Shown: piece by piece, positions 53,981-63,163 of the stretch
Numbering within the stretch: the first letter of the stretch is position 1
Layout of the letters: each line of letters opens with the position of its first letter
Source: Jeongeupia sp. USM3
GTDB lineage: Bacteria; Pseudomonadota; Gammaproteobacteria; Burkholderiales; Chitinibacteraceae
DNA: 64,000 nucleotides
Direction of reading: 5' to 3'
Assembly (NCBI RefSeq): GCF_001808185.1
Contig: NZ_CP017668.1
Span: forward strand, 3,410,001-3,474,000
Notes under the pieces: generated by a model
What the model saw: the letters and a program-made list of their open reading frames with translations, nothing else
What the model was told of the DNA's origin: nothing
Database searches by the model: none
Position numbers and translations under genes: made by a program

Positions 53981-54006
53981 AAGGGCGACTTCGGTCGCCC
54001 TTTTTT
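53981..54006 (+). terminator. Intrinsic terminator after the porin
   Basis: AAGGGCGAC-TTCG-GTCGCCCTT is a perfect 9-bp stem with UUCG-type loop followed by T residues, 35 bases after the porin stop. Confidence 0.93.
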
Positions 54007-54175
54007 CATTTCGATCGGCGCGCCTGCGGGGGCGCCGATTCAATTTGTAGCCTACGGTGTCGGCCCTACATTCCTGACCTGATCGGCGATCACCTGATAT
54101 CGGCGTCCTTTCATCTTTCCTACGCTTCCTGAACGAGGTCACCGCGGGGTGGCCCGCTCCGAGGGGAGAAGAAGA

Positions 54176-55420
54176 ATGCAAGCTGTGCGTATGTCGATGG
54201 GGGCCGCGGTTCTGGCGATGGCGTTTGCGGCGAATGCAGCCGAGGTCGAGGTGCTGCATTGGTGGACTTCCGGTGGCGAGGCCAAGGCGGCTGGCGAGCT
54301 CAAGAAGATGCTCGAGGCCAAGGGCTACAAGTGGAAGGACTTTGCCGTTGCCGGTGGCGCCGGCGAGAACGCGATGACTGCGCTGAAGGCGCGCGTGGTG
54401 TCGGGCAATCCGCCGGCGGCGGCACAGATCAAGGGGCCGGCGATCCAGGAGTGGGGCGCCGAGGGCGTGCTGGCGTCGATCGACGACGTCGCGAAGAAGG
54501 ACGGTTGGGACAAGGTGTTGCCGCCCGCCGTGTCCAGCGTGATGAAGTACAAGGGCCAGTACGTCGCCGCGCCGGTCAACGTCCACCGCGTCAACTGGCT
54601 GTGGGTGAATCCGCTGCTGCTGAAGAAGGCCAACGTCAAGGCGCCGACGACGTGGGAAGAGTTCTTCAAGGTCGCCGATGCGCTGAAGAAGGCGGGCATC
54701 CAGCCGGTCGCCTATGGCGGCCAGCCGTGGCAGGACGCGACGGTATTCGAAACCGTGGCGCTCGGCGTCGGCGGTGCCGATTTCTACAAGAAAGCCTTTG
54801 TCCAGCTCGATCAGCCCACGCTGAAGGGGCCGACAATGGTCAAGGTGCTCGAGACCTACAAGCGCATCAAGCCGTACACCGACAAGGCCAGCGCCGGCCG
54901 CGAGTGGAATCTCGTCACGTCGATGGTCATCAACGGCACCGCCGCGATGCAGTTCATGGGCGACTGGGCCAAGGGCGAGTTCCTCGCCGCCGGCAAGGTA
55001 CCGGGCAAGGATTTCCTCTGTGTCGCCGCACCGGGGACCGCCAGTGCGTACACGTTCAACATCGACAGCTTCGTGATGTTCAAGCTGCCGAACAAGAATG
55101 CGGTCAAGGGACAGAAGAACCTGGCCGAAACGCTGATGAGCCCGCAGTTCCAGGAGCTGTTCAACCTCAACAAGGGCTCGATTCCGGCGCGCATGGGCAT
55201 GGACATGAGCAAGTTCGACGAGTGCGGCAAGAAGTCGGCCGAGGACTTCAAGGCCGACGCGGCCAAGGGCACGCTGCTGCCGTCGTTCGCGCACGGCATG
55301 GCAATGTCGTCGGCGACGCAGGGCGCGATGTACGACGTGATCTCGCAATTCTGGAACGACGACGCGGCCAGCGCACAGAAGACTGCCGAGAAGCTTGCCA
55401 CTGCGGCCAAGGTCCGCTGA
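54176..55420 (+). CDS. gtsA: Sugar ABC transporter substrate-binding protein
   Basis: The 414-residue protein is an extracellular solute-binding protein of family 1 with a signal peptide ending in FAANA. Its mature start EVEVLHWWTSGGEAKAAGEL closely resembles glucose/mannose-binding GtsA-type proteins. AAPVNVHRVNWLWVNP and AVAPG-like segments are also typical. It captures sugar in the periplasm for the two permeases and ATPase that follow. ATG at 54176 has GGGGAGAAGAAG upstream. Position after a porin resembles the pseudomonad gtsABCD-oprB glucose-uptake system. The assignment to glucose is inference. Confidence 0.88.
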   Translation: MQAVRMSMGAAVLAMAFAANAAEVEVLHWWTSGGEAKAAGELKKMLEAKGYKWKDFAVAGGAGENAMTALKARVVSGNPPAAAQIKGPAIQEWGAEGVLASIDDVAKKDGWDKVLPPAVSSVMKYKGQYVAAPVNVHRVNWLWVNPLLLKKANVKAPTTWEEFFKVADALKKAGIQPVAYGGQPWQDATVFETVALGVGGADFYKKAFVQLDQPTLKGPTMVKVLETYKRIKPYTDKASAGREWNLVTSMVINGTAAMQFMGDWAKGEFLAAGKVPGKDFLCVAAPGTASAYTFNIDSFVMFKLPNKNAVKGQKNLAETLMSPQFQELFNLNKGSIPARMGMDMSKFDECGKKSAEDFKADAAKGTLLPSFAHGMAMSSATQGAMYDVISQFWNDDAASAQKTAEKLATAAKVR

Positions 55421-55522
55421 TCCGGAAGGTGAGTGTCGCGCTGCGTGCAGACGCAGCCGGCGACCGTCTCTGCCGGCCGGGTAGCGCCCGGCCGGATCTT
55501 GCCTGCCCTGGAGGTCTTCTAC

Positions 55523-56422
55523 ATGTCCGCGATATCGCGCCCGGCGCACTACGGCTTCGCCGAGCACTGGCTGCCCCGGCTGGTGCTGGCGCCGTCGTTC
55601 CTGCTGGTCCTGGTTTTCCTGTACGGGTTCATCGCCTGGAACGGCGCGCTCTCGTTCACCGCATCGCGGCTGCTGCCCAACTACGAGTGGGTCGGGTTGG
55701 CGCAATACGAGGCGCTGTTTGCCAGCGAGCGCTGGTGGGTGGCCGTGCACAATCTATTCATTTTCGGCGTGTTGTTCATCGGCGGGGCGATGGTGGTCGG
55801 CATCGTGCTGGCGATCCTGCTCGACCAGAAGGTACGCGCCGAGGGTACGCTGCGGACGATCTATCTGTATCCGCTGGCGCTGTCGTTCATCGTCACCGGC
55901 ACGGCCTGGGGCTGGATGCTCAATCCGGGGCTGGGGCTGGAGAAGCTGATGCATGACTGGGGCTACGCCGGCTTCAGTTTCGACTGGCTGGTGAATCCGG
56001 ACCGGTCGATCTACACGATCGTCATTGCCGGCATCTGGCAGTCGTCGGGCTTCGTGATGGCGCTGTTCCTCGCCGGGTTACGCGGCATCGACGATTCGAT
56101 CATCAAGGCCGCGCAGATCGACGGTGCCGGCCTGCCGCGCATCTACTGGCGCATCGTGCTGCCGGCAATGCGGCCGGTGTTCTTTTCGACCCTGATGATC
56201 CTCACGCATATCGCGATCAAGAGCTTCGACCTCGTGATGGCGCTGACCGGTGGCGGCCCCGGCTTCTCGTCCGATCTGCCGGCGACCTTCATGTACCAGA
56301 TGGCGTTTACCCGCGGCCAGATGGGGCTGGGCGCGGCGAGCGCGATGATGATGCTGCTCACCGTGTCGGCCATCGTCGTGCCTTATCTGTATTCGGAGCT
56401 GCGGAGGAGCCGCCATGTCTAG
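55523..56422 (+). CDS. gtsB: Sugar ABC transporter permease 1
   Basis: The 299-residue protein is a MalF-type inner-membrane permease with six hydrophobic segments (LVLAPSFLLVLVFLYGFIAW near the start). The EAA loop is IKAAQIDGAGLPRIYWRIVL. ATG at 55523 has GGAGG upstream; an in-frame extension to 55433 lacks a ribosome site. It follows the binding-protein gene after 102 bases and overlaps the next permease gene by eight bases. Confidence 0.92.
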   Translation: MSAISRPAHYGFAEHWLPRLVLAPSFLLVLVFLYGFIAWNGALSFTASRLLPNYEWVGLAQYEALFASERWWVAVHNLFIFGVLFIGGAMVVGIVLAILLDQKVRAEGTLRTIYLYPLALSFIVTGTAWGWMLNPGLGLEKLMHDWGYAGFSFDWLVNPDRSIYTIVIAGIWQSSGFVMALFLAGLRGIDDSIIKAAQIDGAGLPRIYWRIVLPAMRPVFFSTLMILTHIAIKSFDLVMALTGGGPGFSSDLPATFMYQMAFTRGQMGLGAASAMMMLLTVSAIVVPYLYSELRRSRHV

Positions 56423-57263
56423 ACCCTGGCGCAGCGTGCTCTACGCCGTCCTGATCATCGCGGCGCTGTACTACCTGCTGCCGCTGTACGTGATGCTGTC
56501 GACGTCGCTCAAGACCATGGACGAAATCCGCGCCGGCAATCTGCTGTCGCTGCCCGGCGCGATCAGCTTCGATGCCTGGCGCAAGGCATGGGGGACCGCG
56601 TGCACCGGGATCGAATGCTCGGGACTGTCCGGCTATTTCTGGAACTCGGTAAGGATGGTGATCCCGGCGGTGCTGATTTCGACCGCGCTCGGCGCGCTCA
56701 ACGGCTACGTGCTGTCGAAATGGCGCTTCCGCGGTTCCGAGCTGGCGTTCGCGATGCTGCTGTTCGGGCTTTACATCCCGTTCCAGGTATTGCTGCTGCC
56801 GATGGCGCAGACACTCGGCTGGTTCGGGCTGGCCCGGTCGATGTTCGGGCTGGTGTTCGTCCACGTCGTCTGCGGGATCGCCGGTACGACGCTGTTCTTC
56901 CGCAACTTCTACGTCGGCATTCCGGACGAGCTGATCAAGGCCGCGCGGCTCGACGGCGCCGGCTTCTGGCGCATCTTCGTGCGCATCGTACTGCCGATGT
57001 CGCTGCCCATCCTGATGGTGACGCTGATCTGGCAGTTCACCCAGATCTGGAACGATTTCCTGTTCGGCCTGGTGTTTTCCAGCGGCGAGAGCCAGCCGAT
57101 CACCGTGGGGCTGAACAATCTTGCCAACACCTCGACCTCGGTCAAGGAATACAACGTCAACATGGCGGCGGCGCTGATCGCCGCGCTGCCGACCATTGCC
57201 GTCTACGTGCTGGCCGGCAAGTACTTCGTGCGCGGCCTGTCGGCCGGCGCCGTCAAGGGATAA
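56415..57263 (+). CDS. gtsC: Sugar ABC transporter permease 2
   Basis: The 282-residue protein is the MalG-type partner permease. It has an N-terminal helix (VLYAVLIIAALYYLLPLYVM), the EAA loop ELIKAARLDGAGFWRIFVRI and the usual QFTQIWNDFLFGLVFS segment. It overlaps gtsB by eight bases, which implies coupled translation. Confidence 0.93.
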   Translation: MSRPWRSVLYAVLIIAALYYLLPLYVMLSTSLKTMDEIRAGNLLSLPGAISFDAWRKAWGTACTGIECSGLSGYFWNSVRMVIPAVLISTALGALNGYVLSKWRFRGSELAFAMLLFGLYIPFQVLLLPMAQTLGWFGLARSMFGLVFVHVVCGIAGTTLFFRNFYVGIPDELIKAARLDGAGFWRIFVRIVLPMSLPILMVTLIWQFTQIWNDFLFGLVFSSGESQPITVGLNNLANTSTSVKEYNVNMAAALIAALPTIAVYVLAGKYFVRGLSAGAVKG

Positions 57264-57274
57264 GGGGAGGACCG

Positions 57275-58357
57275 ATGGGGGCATTGGCCATCAAGAACGT
57301 CATCAAGCGTTTCGGTGACACGCAGATCCTCAAGGGCATCGACATTCATGTCGATGCGGGCGAGTTCCTGATTCTGGTCGGACCTTCGGGCTGCGGCAAA
57401 TCGACGCTGATGAACATCATCGCGGGCCTCGAGTCGCCGACCAGCGGCGAGGTCCACATCGCCGGCCGCATCGTCAACGATGTGGCGCCGAAGGACAGGG
57501 ACATCGCGATGGTGTTCCAGAGCTACGCGCTGTATCCGACGATGAATGTGCGGCAGAACATTGCCTTCGGGCTCGAGACGCGACGCGTGCCGAAGAAGGA
57601 GCAGGACGAAATCATTGCGCGGGTAGCGAAGATGCTGCAGATGGATCATCTGCTCGACCGCAAGCCCGGCCAGCTCTCGGGCGGCCAGCGCCAGCGTGTC
57701 GCGATGGGGCGGGCGCTGGCGCGCAACCCCAAGCTCTTCCTGTTCGACGAACCGCTGTCCAACCTCGACGCCAAGCTCAGGGTCGAGATGCGCACCGAGA
57801 TCAAGCAGCTGCACCAGCGGCTGAAAACGACGATCGTCTACGTGACCCACGACCAGATCGAGGCAATGACGCTCGGCGACAAGATCGCGGTGATGAAGGA
57901 CGGCGTGATCCAGCAGTTCGGCAGCCCGCAGCAGATCTACGACACGCCGGCCAACCTGTTCGTTGCCGGCTTCATCGGCTCGCCGTCGATGAACTTCATC
58001 CCGGCCCATCTGGCCAGGGAGGGCGGGGTGGTCGGCGTCAGCCTGCAGAGCGGCGAGGCGGCGTGTTTCGTGCCGCTGCCCGACAGTGCCCGCTATGCCG
58101 CCCATGTCGGCAAGCGGGTGATCGTCGGTATCCGCCCGGAACAGTGGGATGTGGCGGCCGACGGCCTGGCTTGCAGCATCGACCTGCTTGAGCCGACCGG
58201 CCCCGACACCATCGTGTTCACCCGCGTCAACGGCATTGGCGTCCAGGCCCGGCTGCATCCGCGCGACGCCCGCTTGCCGGGCGCCATCATCAAGCTGCGG
58301 CCCGACATGGGCAAGGCCGTGCTGTTCGATCCCGATACCGAGGTGCGGATCGGCTGA
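57275..58357 (+). CDS. gtsD: Sugar ABC transporter ATPase (MalK/UgpC/GtsD type)
   Basis: The 360-residue ATPase has Walker A GPSGCGKSTLMN, Q-loop MVFQSYALYPTMNVRQN, signature QLSGGQRQRVAMGRALARNP, Walker B LFLFDEPLSNLDAKLR and the switch His in VYVTHDQIEAM. A C-terminal TOBE/OB domain (GIRPEQWDV, then EPTGPDTIVFTRV) is typical of carbohydrate importers and can serve in regulation. ATG at 57275 has AGGGGAGG upstream. It closes the four-gene operon. Confidence 0.94.
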   Translation: MGALAIKNVIKRFGDTQILKGIDIHVDAGEFLILVGPSGCGKSTLMNIIAGLESPTSGEVHIAGRIVNDVAPKDRDIAMVFQSYALYPTMNVRQNIAFGLETRRVPKKEQDEIIARVAKMLQMDHLLDRKPGQLSGGQRQRVAMGRALARNPKLFLFDEPLSNLDAKLRVEMRTEIKQLHQRLKTTIVYVTHDQIEAMTLGDKIAVMKDGVIQQFGSPQQIYDTPANLFVAGFIGSPSMNFIPAHLAREGGVVGVSLQSGEAACFVPLPDSARYAAHVGKRVIVGIRPEQWDVAADGLACSIDLLEPTGPDTIVFTRVNGIGVQARLHPRDARLPGAIIKLRPDMGKAVLFDPDTEVRIG

Positions 58358-58390
58358 ACGCGCCCGGCGGGGGGATCGGGGAGATTCTGC

Positions 58391-58990
58391 TTACAGGCCG
58401 CGCCGCTCGACCAGCGCCTGTGCCAGCGTGCTCGGATCGACGTGTTCGAGCTCGCCGCCGACCGGCAGGCCGCGGGCGATGCGCGAGACCTTGAGGCCGC
58501 GTGCTCGCAGGGTCTCGGCGAGATAGTGCGCGGTTGCTTCGCCTTCGACGGTGAAGTTGGTCGCGAGGATGACCTCCCCGACTTCGCCGTCGCTGGCGCG
58601 CTCGAGCAGACGTTCGAAGGCGATGTCCTTGGTACCGATGCCGTCGAGCGGGCTCAAACGGCCCATCAGCACGAAGTACAGCCCCTGGTAGGCGAGCGTC
58701 TGTTCGATCATCAGCAGGTCGGTCGGCATCTCGACCACGCACAGCTGGTGCCGGCTGCGCTCGTCATCGCGGCAGATCTCGCAGACCTCGGCCTCGGTGA
58801 AGGTATTGCAGTGACGGCAATGCTTGAGCGTCGCGATCGCGTACTCGATTGCATGTGCCAGATTGGCTGCACCGGCCTGATCGCGCTGCAACAGATGATA
58901 GGCCATGCGGCTGGCCGACTTCGGGCCGACGCCGGGCAGCACCTTGAGCGCCTGGATCAGTTGCTGGAGCGAGGAGGGGACTGTGGACAT
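58391..58990 (-). CDS. recR: Recombination mediator RecR
   Basis: RecR works with RecO (and RecF) to load RecA on gapped DNA. The 199-residue protein has the helix-hairpin-helix region KVLPGVGPKSASRMAYHLLQ, the zinc finger CRHCNTFTEAEVCEIC, and a Toprim domain (CVVEMPTDLLMIEQT). The RecR C-terminal Walker-like element is present as well. The start at 58990 gives the normal length. It belongs to the conserved dnaX-ybaB-recR order but is separated from ybaB by 199 bases holding a dispersed repeat. Confidence 0.96.
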   Translation of the reverse strand: MSTVPSSLQQLIQALKVLPGVGPKSASRMAYHLLQRDQAGAANLAHAIEYAIATLKHCRHCNTFTEAEVCEICRDDERSRHQLCVVEMPTDLLMIEQTLAYQGLYFVLMGRLSPLDGIGTKDIAFERLLERASDGEVGEVILATNFTVEGEATAHYLAETLRARGLKVSRIARGLPVGGELEHVDPSTLAQALVERRGL

Positions 58991-59029
58991 GGAGGAAGGG
59001 ATAGGGCAACGATGCACGGAATCTATCGT

Positions 59030-59130
59030 AGTAGGCGAGCGAGCCAAAGCAGTTTGTCCCCGCCCGAAGAGCAGGAACCTTCATCAACATGAGGTCCATG
59101 AGGACGACCCGGAGGTAGCCCCCTTGCGGG
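59030..59130 (+). repeat. Dispersed repeat family, copy 4
   Basis: GGCGAGCGAGCCAAAGCAG at 59034-59052 is identical to the inverted copy at 45066-45084. CGCCCGAAGAGCAGGAACC and GTCCATGAGGACG follow, matching the same family. An additional short hairpin CCCCC-TTGC-GGGGG lies at about 59120-59133. It fills the ybaB-recR gap. Confidence 0.7.
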
Positions 59131-59189
59131 GGGCCGGGCATCGGACGGGGACAAAATGCGAAGGCGCAGCCGCCTGATTCGATAGACTC

Positions 59190-59519
59190 TCAGAACGGCA
59201 GCTTGAAGCCCGGCGGCAGCGGCAGCCCCGCGGTCATGCCCGCCATGCGTTCCTGACTGGTCGCCTCGGCCTTGCGCTGTGCGTCGTTGAACGCGGCGGC
59301 GATCAGGTCTTCGAGCATTTCCTTGTCGTCGGAGAGCAGCGAATCGTCGATCGACACGCGCTTGACCGCATGGCTGCAGGTCATGACGATCTTGACCATG
59401 CCGGCGCCGGCCTGGCCTTCGACCTCGACGTTGGCGAGTTCTTCCTGCGCTTTCTGCATTTTTTCCTGCATTTTCTGCGCTTGTTGCATCAGTTGGCCAA
59501 TGCCACCCTTGTTGAACAT
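59190..59519 (-). CDS. ybaB: YbaB/EbfC nucleoid-associated protein
   Basis: The small DNA-binding protein often acts beside DnaX and RecR. The 109-residue product starts MFNKGGIGQLMQQAQKMQEK, a coiled-coil region. The family signature VEVEGQAGAGMVKIVMTCSH and the C-terminal ERMAGMTAGLPLPPGFKLPF follow. Length is normal. It follows dnaX after 38 bases in the same direction, the usual arrangement. Confidence 0.95.
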   Translation of the reverse strand: MFNKGGIGQLMQQAQKMQEKMQKAQEELANVEVEGQAGAGMVKIVMTCSHAVKRVSIDDSLLSDDKEMLEDLIAAAFNDAQRKAEATSQERMAGMTAGLPLPPGFKLPF

Positions 59520-59557
59520 GATGTGCTCCTGAGTGTGAAGATCGACGGCTTGCGACG

Positions 59558-61468
59558 TCAGAGTGGTTTGATCGAATCGGGCAGGACGGTGGCGGCAAAG
59601 TCGCGCACCAGCGTCTGGACGAACGGGTCGTTCTGGATTTCGGCTTCGGCCTCGCCCTGGCGCTGTTCCTTTTCGCGCAGCAGTTGCGCCGCCGGAGTGT
59701 CGCCGCCGGCTTCGCCGAGCGTGACGACCAGCTGGATCGGGCGGTCGAAATGTTGCGACAGCGCTTCGCGCAGCTTGTCCTGGAAGTCGCGCGTGGCGAC
59801 GGCGCGGTGGGCGTCGGCAACGAGCAGCTCGAAGCGGTCGTTGCGCCAGCCCATCAGTTCGGCGTTCTGCGCCAGCATGCCGGCGGCGCCGAGCTTGAGC
59901 TGCACCACCAGTGCGCGCCAGTCGCCGTCGAACGGTGCGGCGACGACCGGTGCAGCCGGTTCGGCTTCTTCCGGATACGGTGCGCGTGGTGCCGGCTCGT
60001 TCGCCGGCTGGGCGTCTTCCCAAGGTGGCATGTCCTGAGCCGGCGCCACACTCGCAGCAGGTGCAGGTGCAGGTGCAGGTGCAGGTGCAGGTGCAGGTGC
60101 AGCCGCAGGCGTTTCGGTTGTGGCTGGTACGACGGCTTGCGGCGCAGCACGTGCCGGCGACGGTGCGCCGGTTTCGCCCGGCGATTGTCTGGGCAATTGC
60201 GCCGGCGCGGCTGCGTCACTCGGCGGCTGTTTGGGCTGTTGCGCCGGTGTGGCTGCATCACTCGGTGGCTGTTTGGGCAGATGCTCCGGCGTGACTGCAT
60301 TGCTCGGCGATTGCTTGGGGAGTTGCGCTAGTGTGGCTGCATCGCTCGGCGGCTGTTTGGGCAATTGCGCCAGCGTGACTGCGTCACTCGGCGCGAAGGC
60401 CAGCATCCGCAGCAGCGTCATCGTGAAACCGGCGTATTCGTCCGGTGAGAGCGGCAGGTCGCGGCGGCCGTGCAGCACGATCTGGTAGTAGAGCTGCGTG
60501 TCCTCGGGCGACATCACCGTGGCGAGTGCGATGATCGCGTCGCGCACCGGCAGATCGTCGGCCAGCGCGCCGGGCACCATTTGCGCGACGGCAATCTGCC
60601 GCAGCAGGTGCGCCAGCTCGCCGAGCGCGGCTTCGAACGACAGGCCGCGGCCGGCGATGCTGTCGGCGGTCGCGAGCAGCTGCGCGCCGTCACGGGCCAG
60701 CAGCGCGTTCAACAGTTCGAACAGATAGCCCTGGTCGACCGCGCCGAGCATCGCCCGGACGCCGGCTTCCTCGACCTGGCCGGCGCCGTAGGCGATCGCC
60801 TGGTCGAGCAGGGACAGCGCATCGCGCATCGAGCCGTTGGCGGCGTGGCCGAGGATGGGCAGCGCGCCGGGTTCGAAAGCGACCTGTTCGGCGTCGAGCA
60901 CCTTGTGCAGATGACCCGAAACCTGCTGCGGCGTCATCTGCCGCAAGGAAAACTGCAGGCAGCGGCTCAGTACGGTGATCGGCACCTTCTGCGGGTCGGT
61001 GGTCGCGAGGATGAACTTGACGTGGCCCGGCGGCTCCTCGAGCGTTTTCAGCATCGCGTTGAACGCACTCTTCGAGAGCATGTGCACTTCGTCGATGATG
61101 TACACTTTGAACCGCCCGGCGGTCGGTGCGTACTGGGCGTTGTCGAGCACTTCGCGGATGTTGTCGATACCGGTGTTCGACGCCGCGTCGATCTCCAGCA
61201 GGTCGACAAAACGCCCCGCATCGATCTGCGTACACGCGCCGCACACGCCGCACGGCTCGGCGGTGATGCCGGTCTCGCAATTGAGCGCCTTGGCCATGAT
61301 CCGCGCGATCGTCGTCTTGCCGACACCGCGCGTGCCGGTGAGCAGGTAGGCGTGATGCAGGCGCTCGTTCGCAAACGCGTTCGAGAGCGCCTTGATCACG
61401 TGCTCCTGGCCCACGAGCTGGGCAAAGGTCCTGGGGCGCCACTTGCGGGCGAGAACTTGATAAGCCAT
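59558..61468 (-). CDS. dnaX: DNA polymerase III subunit tau (DnaX)
   Basis: DnaX is the clamp-loader ATPase and organises the replicative polymerase. The 636-residue protein has Walker A TGTRGVGKTTIAR near residue 44, and a zinc-binding cluster CETGITAEPCGVCGAC near 64. Walker B lies in VYIIDEVHML, and sensor residues are in TTDPQKVPITVLSRCLQFSL. The linker between residues 360 and 480 is unusual: five tandem 14-residue repeats of the type PSDAVTLAQLPKQP, then an Ala-Pro run. The C-terminal domain (FDGDWRALVVQLKLGAAGML) matches the tau domain that binds the polymerase. No A-AAA-AAG-type slippery site for the short gamma form was seen. Confidence 0.96.
   Translation of the reverse strand: MAYQVLARKWRPRTFAQLVGQEHVIKALSNAFANERLHHAYLLTGTRGVGKTTIARIMAKALNCETGITAEPCGVCGACTQIDAGRFVDLLEIDAASNTGIDNIREVLDNAQYAPTAGRFKVYIIDEVHMLSKSAFNAMLKTLEEPPGHVKFILATTDPQKVPITVLSRCLQFSLRQMTPQQVSGHLHKVLDAEQVAFEPGALPILGHAANGSMRDALSLLDQAIAYGAGQVEEAGVRAMLGAVDQGYLFELLNALLARDGAQLLATADSIAGRGLSFEAALGELAHLLRQIAVAQMVPGALADDLPVRDAIIALATVMSPEDTQLYYQIVLHGRRDLPLSPDEYAGFTMTLLRMLAFAPSDAVTLAQLPKQPPSDAATLAQLPKQSPSNAVTPEHLPKQPPSDAATPAQQPKQPPSDAAAPAQLPRQSPGETGAPSPARAAPQAVVPATTETPAAAPAPAPAPAPAPAPAASVAPAQDMPPWEDAQPANEPAPRAPYPEEAEPAAPVVAAPFDGDWRALVVQLKLGAAGMLAQNAELMGWRNDRFELLVADAHRAVATRDFQDKLREALSQHFDRPIQLVVTLGEAGGDTPAAQLLREKEQRQGEAEAEIQNDPFVQTLVRDFAATVLPDSIKPL
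60053..60103 (-). repeat. Ala-Pro hexanucleotide repeat in dnaX
   Basis: Seven or more GGTGCA hexamers (plus-strand reading) encode the Ala-Pro run at residues about 456-472 of DnaX. Copy-number change would keep the frame. Confidence 0.85.
60182..60391 (-). repeat. Five-copy 42-bp tandem repeat in the dnaX linker
   Basis: Five consecutive 42-base units encode 14-residue blocks: PSDAVTLAQLPKQP, PSDAATLAQLPKQS, PSNAVTPEHLPKQP, PSDAATPAQQPKQP and PSDAAAPAQLPRQS. Sequence variation between units shows they are not all recent duplications. Confidence 0.9.
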
Positions 61469-61484
61469 GCCCGGATTCTAACAG

Positions 61485-61727
61485 ATGCCTACTCCGTCCA
61501 ATCAGCCCGCAGACAATCAGCCCGCAGACAATCAACAACGACCCGCTTTCCCCGTCGACGATCCGCCGCCCGAGCCGCCGTTCGAGCCGGCGCTGGAGGA
61601 GTGCTGCGGCAGCGGCTGCGAGCCGTGCATTTTCGACACCTATGCCGAGGCGCTGCATGCCTACCGCCGCGACTATGCGGCGTGGCTGCAACGTCATCCC
61701 GAGTTCAAGGACCTGCCGCGCCGATGA
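61485..61727 (+). CDS. Small oxidoreductase-like domain protein
   Basis: The 80-residue protein carries the short Cys-rich motif CCGSGCEPCIFDTYAEAL, known as the oxidoreductase-like N-terminal domain, whose function is not established. The four Cys could bind a metal. The N-terminal part has a 15-base duplication encoding QPADN twice, and a Pro/Glu-rich stretch. It diverges from dnaX by only 16 bases and overlaps the next gene by four bases (ATGA), so both are probably co-translated. Confidence 0.85.
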   Translation: MPTPSNQPADNQPADNQQRPAFPVDDPPPEPPFEPALEECCGSGCEPCIFDTYAEALHAYRRDYAAWLQRHPEFKDLPRR

Positions 61728-63163
61728 AACCGACGATCAAGCAAGCCCTGTTGTCACTGTGGCTGTGCGCCGGTGCCGCGAATGCGGCGCTGCCGGTCGA
61801 CGTCGAGTCCGCGCTGGCCAAGGCCGGCGTGCCGGCGTCGGCGCTGGCGGCGGCGATCCTGCCGGTCGACGGCGGGCCGGCCGTACTGCTCGAGAACGCC
61901 ACCCGGCCGATGAACCCGGCGTCGACGATGAAGCTCGTCACCACCTGGTCGGCACTGAACCTGCTCGGCCCGGCCTATAGCTGGAAGACGCAGTTGTTGT
62001 CCGACACGCCGGTCGCGAACGGCGTGCTGAACGGCCCGCTGTACCTGAGGGGCAGTGGTGATCCGAAGCTGACGTTCGAGCGGATGTGGCTGCTGGTGCG
62101 CGAACTGCGCGCGGCCGGCGTCAGCGAGATCCGCGGCGATCTGGTGCTCGACCGCAGCGCGTTCCGGCTGCCCGTATCGACCTCGGCGTTCGACGACGAC
62201 AGCGACGAGGCCGGCCAGCCGTATCTGGTGACGCCTGACGCGCTGGTCAGCAACTTCGGCAGCGTGCGGCTGATGCTGCGCAGCGACGGCAGCACGGTGC
62301 GCGCGACGCTGGAGCCGGCGCTCGATGCGTTGCGGCTCGACAGTTCGGTGAAGCTGGCTGCGGGCGCCAGTTGTGCGGGATGGAAGGACGGTGTCCAGCT
62401 CAGGCTCGACGATGCGGGGCAATCGGCCCGCGTGAGCGTTGCCGGCCGTTTCCCGGCCGACTGCGCCGGCGACCGCTACTTTGCCGTGCTCGACGCCCGC
62501 TCCTACACCGCCAGCCTGTTCCGCTCGCTGTGGCAGGAGCAGGGCGGGCGCTTCAGCGGGCAGGTGCGCGACGGCGTGACGCCGCCGCAGGCAAGGCTGC
62601 TGGCGACCAGCATCTCGCCGCCGCTGACCGAGGCCGTTCGCGACATCAACAAGTTCAGCAACAACCTGATGGCGCGGCAGCTGTTCCTGACGCTCGGCGC
62701 GACCTCGCCCGATCCGGCCGGCGACACGGCGGCCGCGGCCGATGCGCGCGTGCGCGGCTGGCTGCAGCAGCAGGGGCTGAACATGGCCGAGCTGCATCTG
62801 GAAAACGGCGCCGGCCTGTCGCGGGTGGAGCGGATCAGCGCCGAACACCTCGGCCGGATGCTGGTGTCGGCCTACCGCAGCCCGCTGGCGCCCGAATTCA
62901 TCTCTTCGCTGCCCATCGTCGGCATCGACGGCACGATGAAGAAGCGCTTGAAAGACGAAGCCGGCGCCGCACACATCAAGACCGGTACGCTCAAGGACGT
63001 GCGCGCCGTCGCCGGCTATGTGCGCGACCAGCAGGGCCGCGACTGGGTTGTCGTCGCGCTGCTCAATCACCCGAAGGCACCCGGTGCAATGCCGGTGCTC
63101 GATGCGCTGCTGCGCTGGGTTGCCACCCGCTCGTCGACCGAGATCGCTGCGCTGCGCCACTGA
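61724..63163 (+). CDS. dacB: D-alanyl-D-alanine carboxypeptidase/endopeptidase (PBP4, DacB type)
   Basis: The enzyme trims or cuts peptidoglycan cross-links in the periplasm. The 479-residue protein has a signal peptide (ALLSLWLCAGAANAA) and the three penicillin-binding motifs: S-x-x-K in NPASTMKLVTTWSALN, S-x-N in KFSNNLMARQ, and K-T-G in HIKTGTLKDVRAVAGY. The long insert between the first two motifs is typical of class C low-mass PBPs. The start overlaps the preceding small gene by four bases. Confidence 0.94.
   Translation: MKPTIKQALLSLWLCAGAANAALPVDVESALAKAGVPASALAAAILPVDGGPAVLLENATRPMNPASTMKLVTTWSALNLLGPAYSWKTQLLSDTPVANGVLNGPLYLRGSGDPKLTFERMWLLVRELRAAGVSEIRGDLVLDRSAFRLPVSTSAFDDDSDEAGQPYLVTPDALVSNFGSVRLMLRSDGSTVRATLEPALDALRLDSSVKLAAGASCAGWKDGVQLRLDDAGQSARVSVAGRFPADCAGDRYFAVLDARSYTASLFRSLWQEQGGRFSGQVRDGVTPPQARLLATSISPPLTEAVRDINKFSNNLMARQLFLTLGATSPDPAGDTAAAADARVRGWLQQQGLNMAELHLENGAGLSRVERISAEHLGRMLVSAYRSPLAPEFISSLPIVGIDGTMKKRLKDEAGAAHIKTGTLKDVRAVAGYVRDQQGRDWVVVALLNHPKAPGAMPVLDALLRWVATRSSTEIAALRH

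Noticed and set aside
60053..60400. Programmed frameshift site for a gamma form of DnaX
   Set aside because: No A-AAA-AAG-like slippery heptamer with a following hairpin was found in the linker region.
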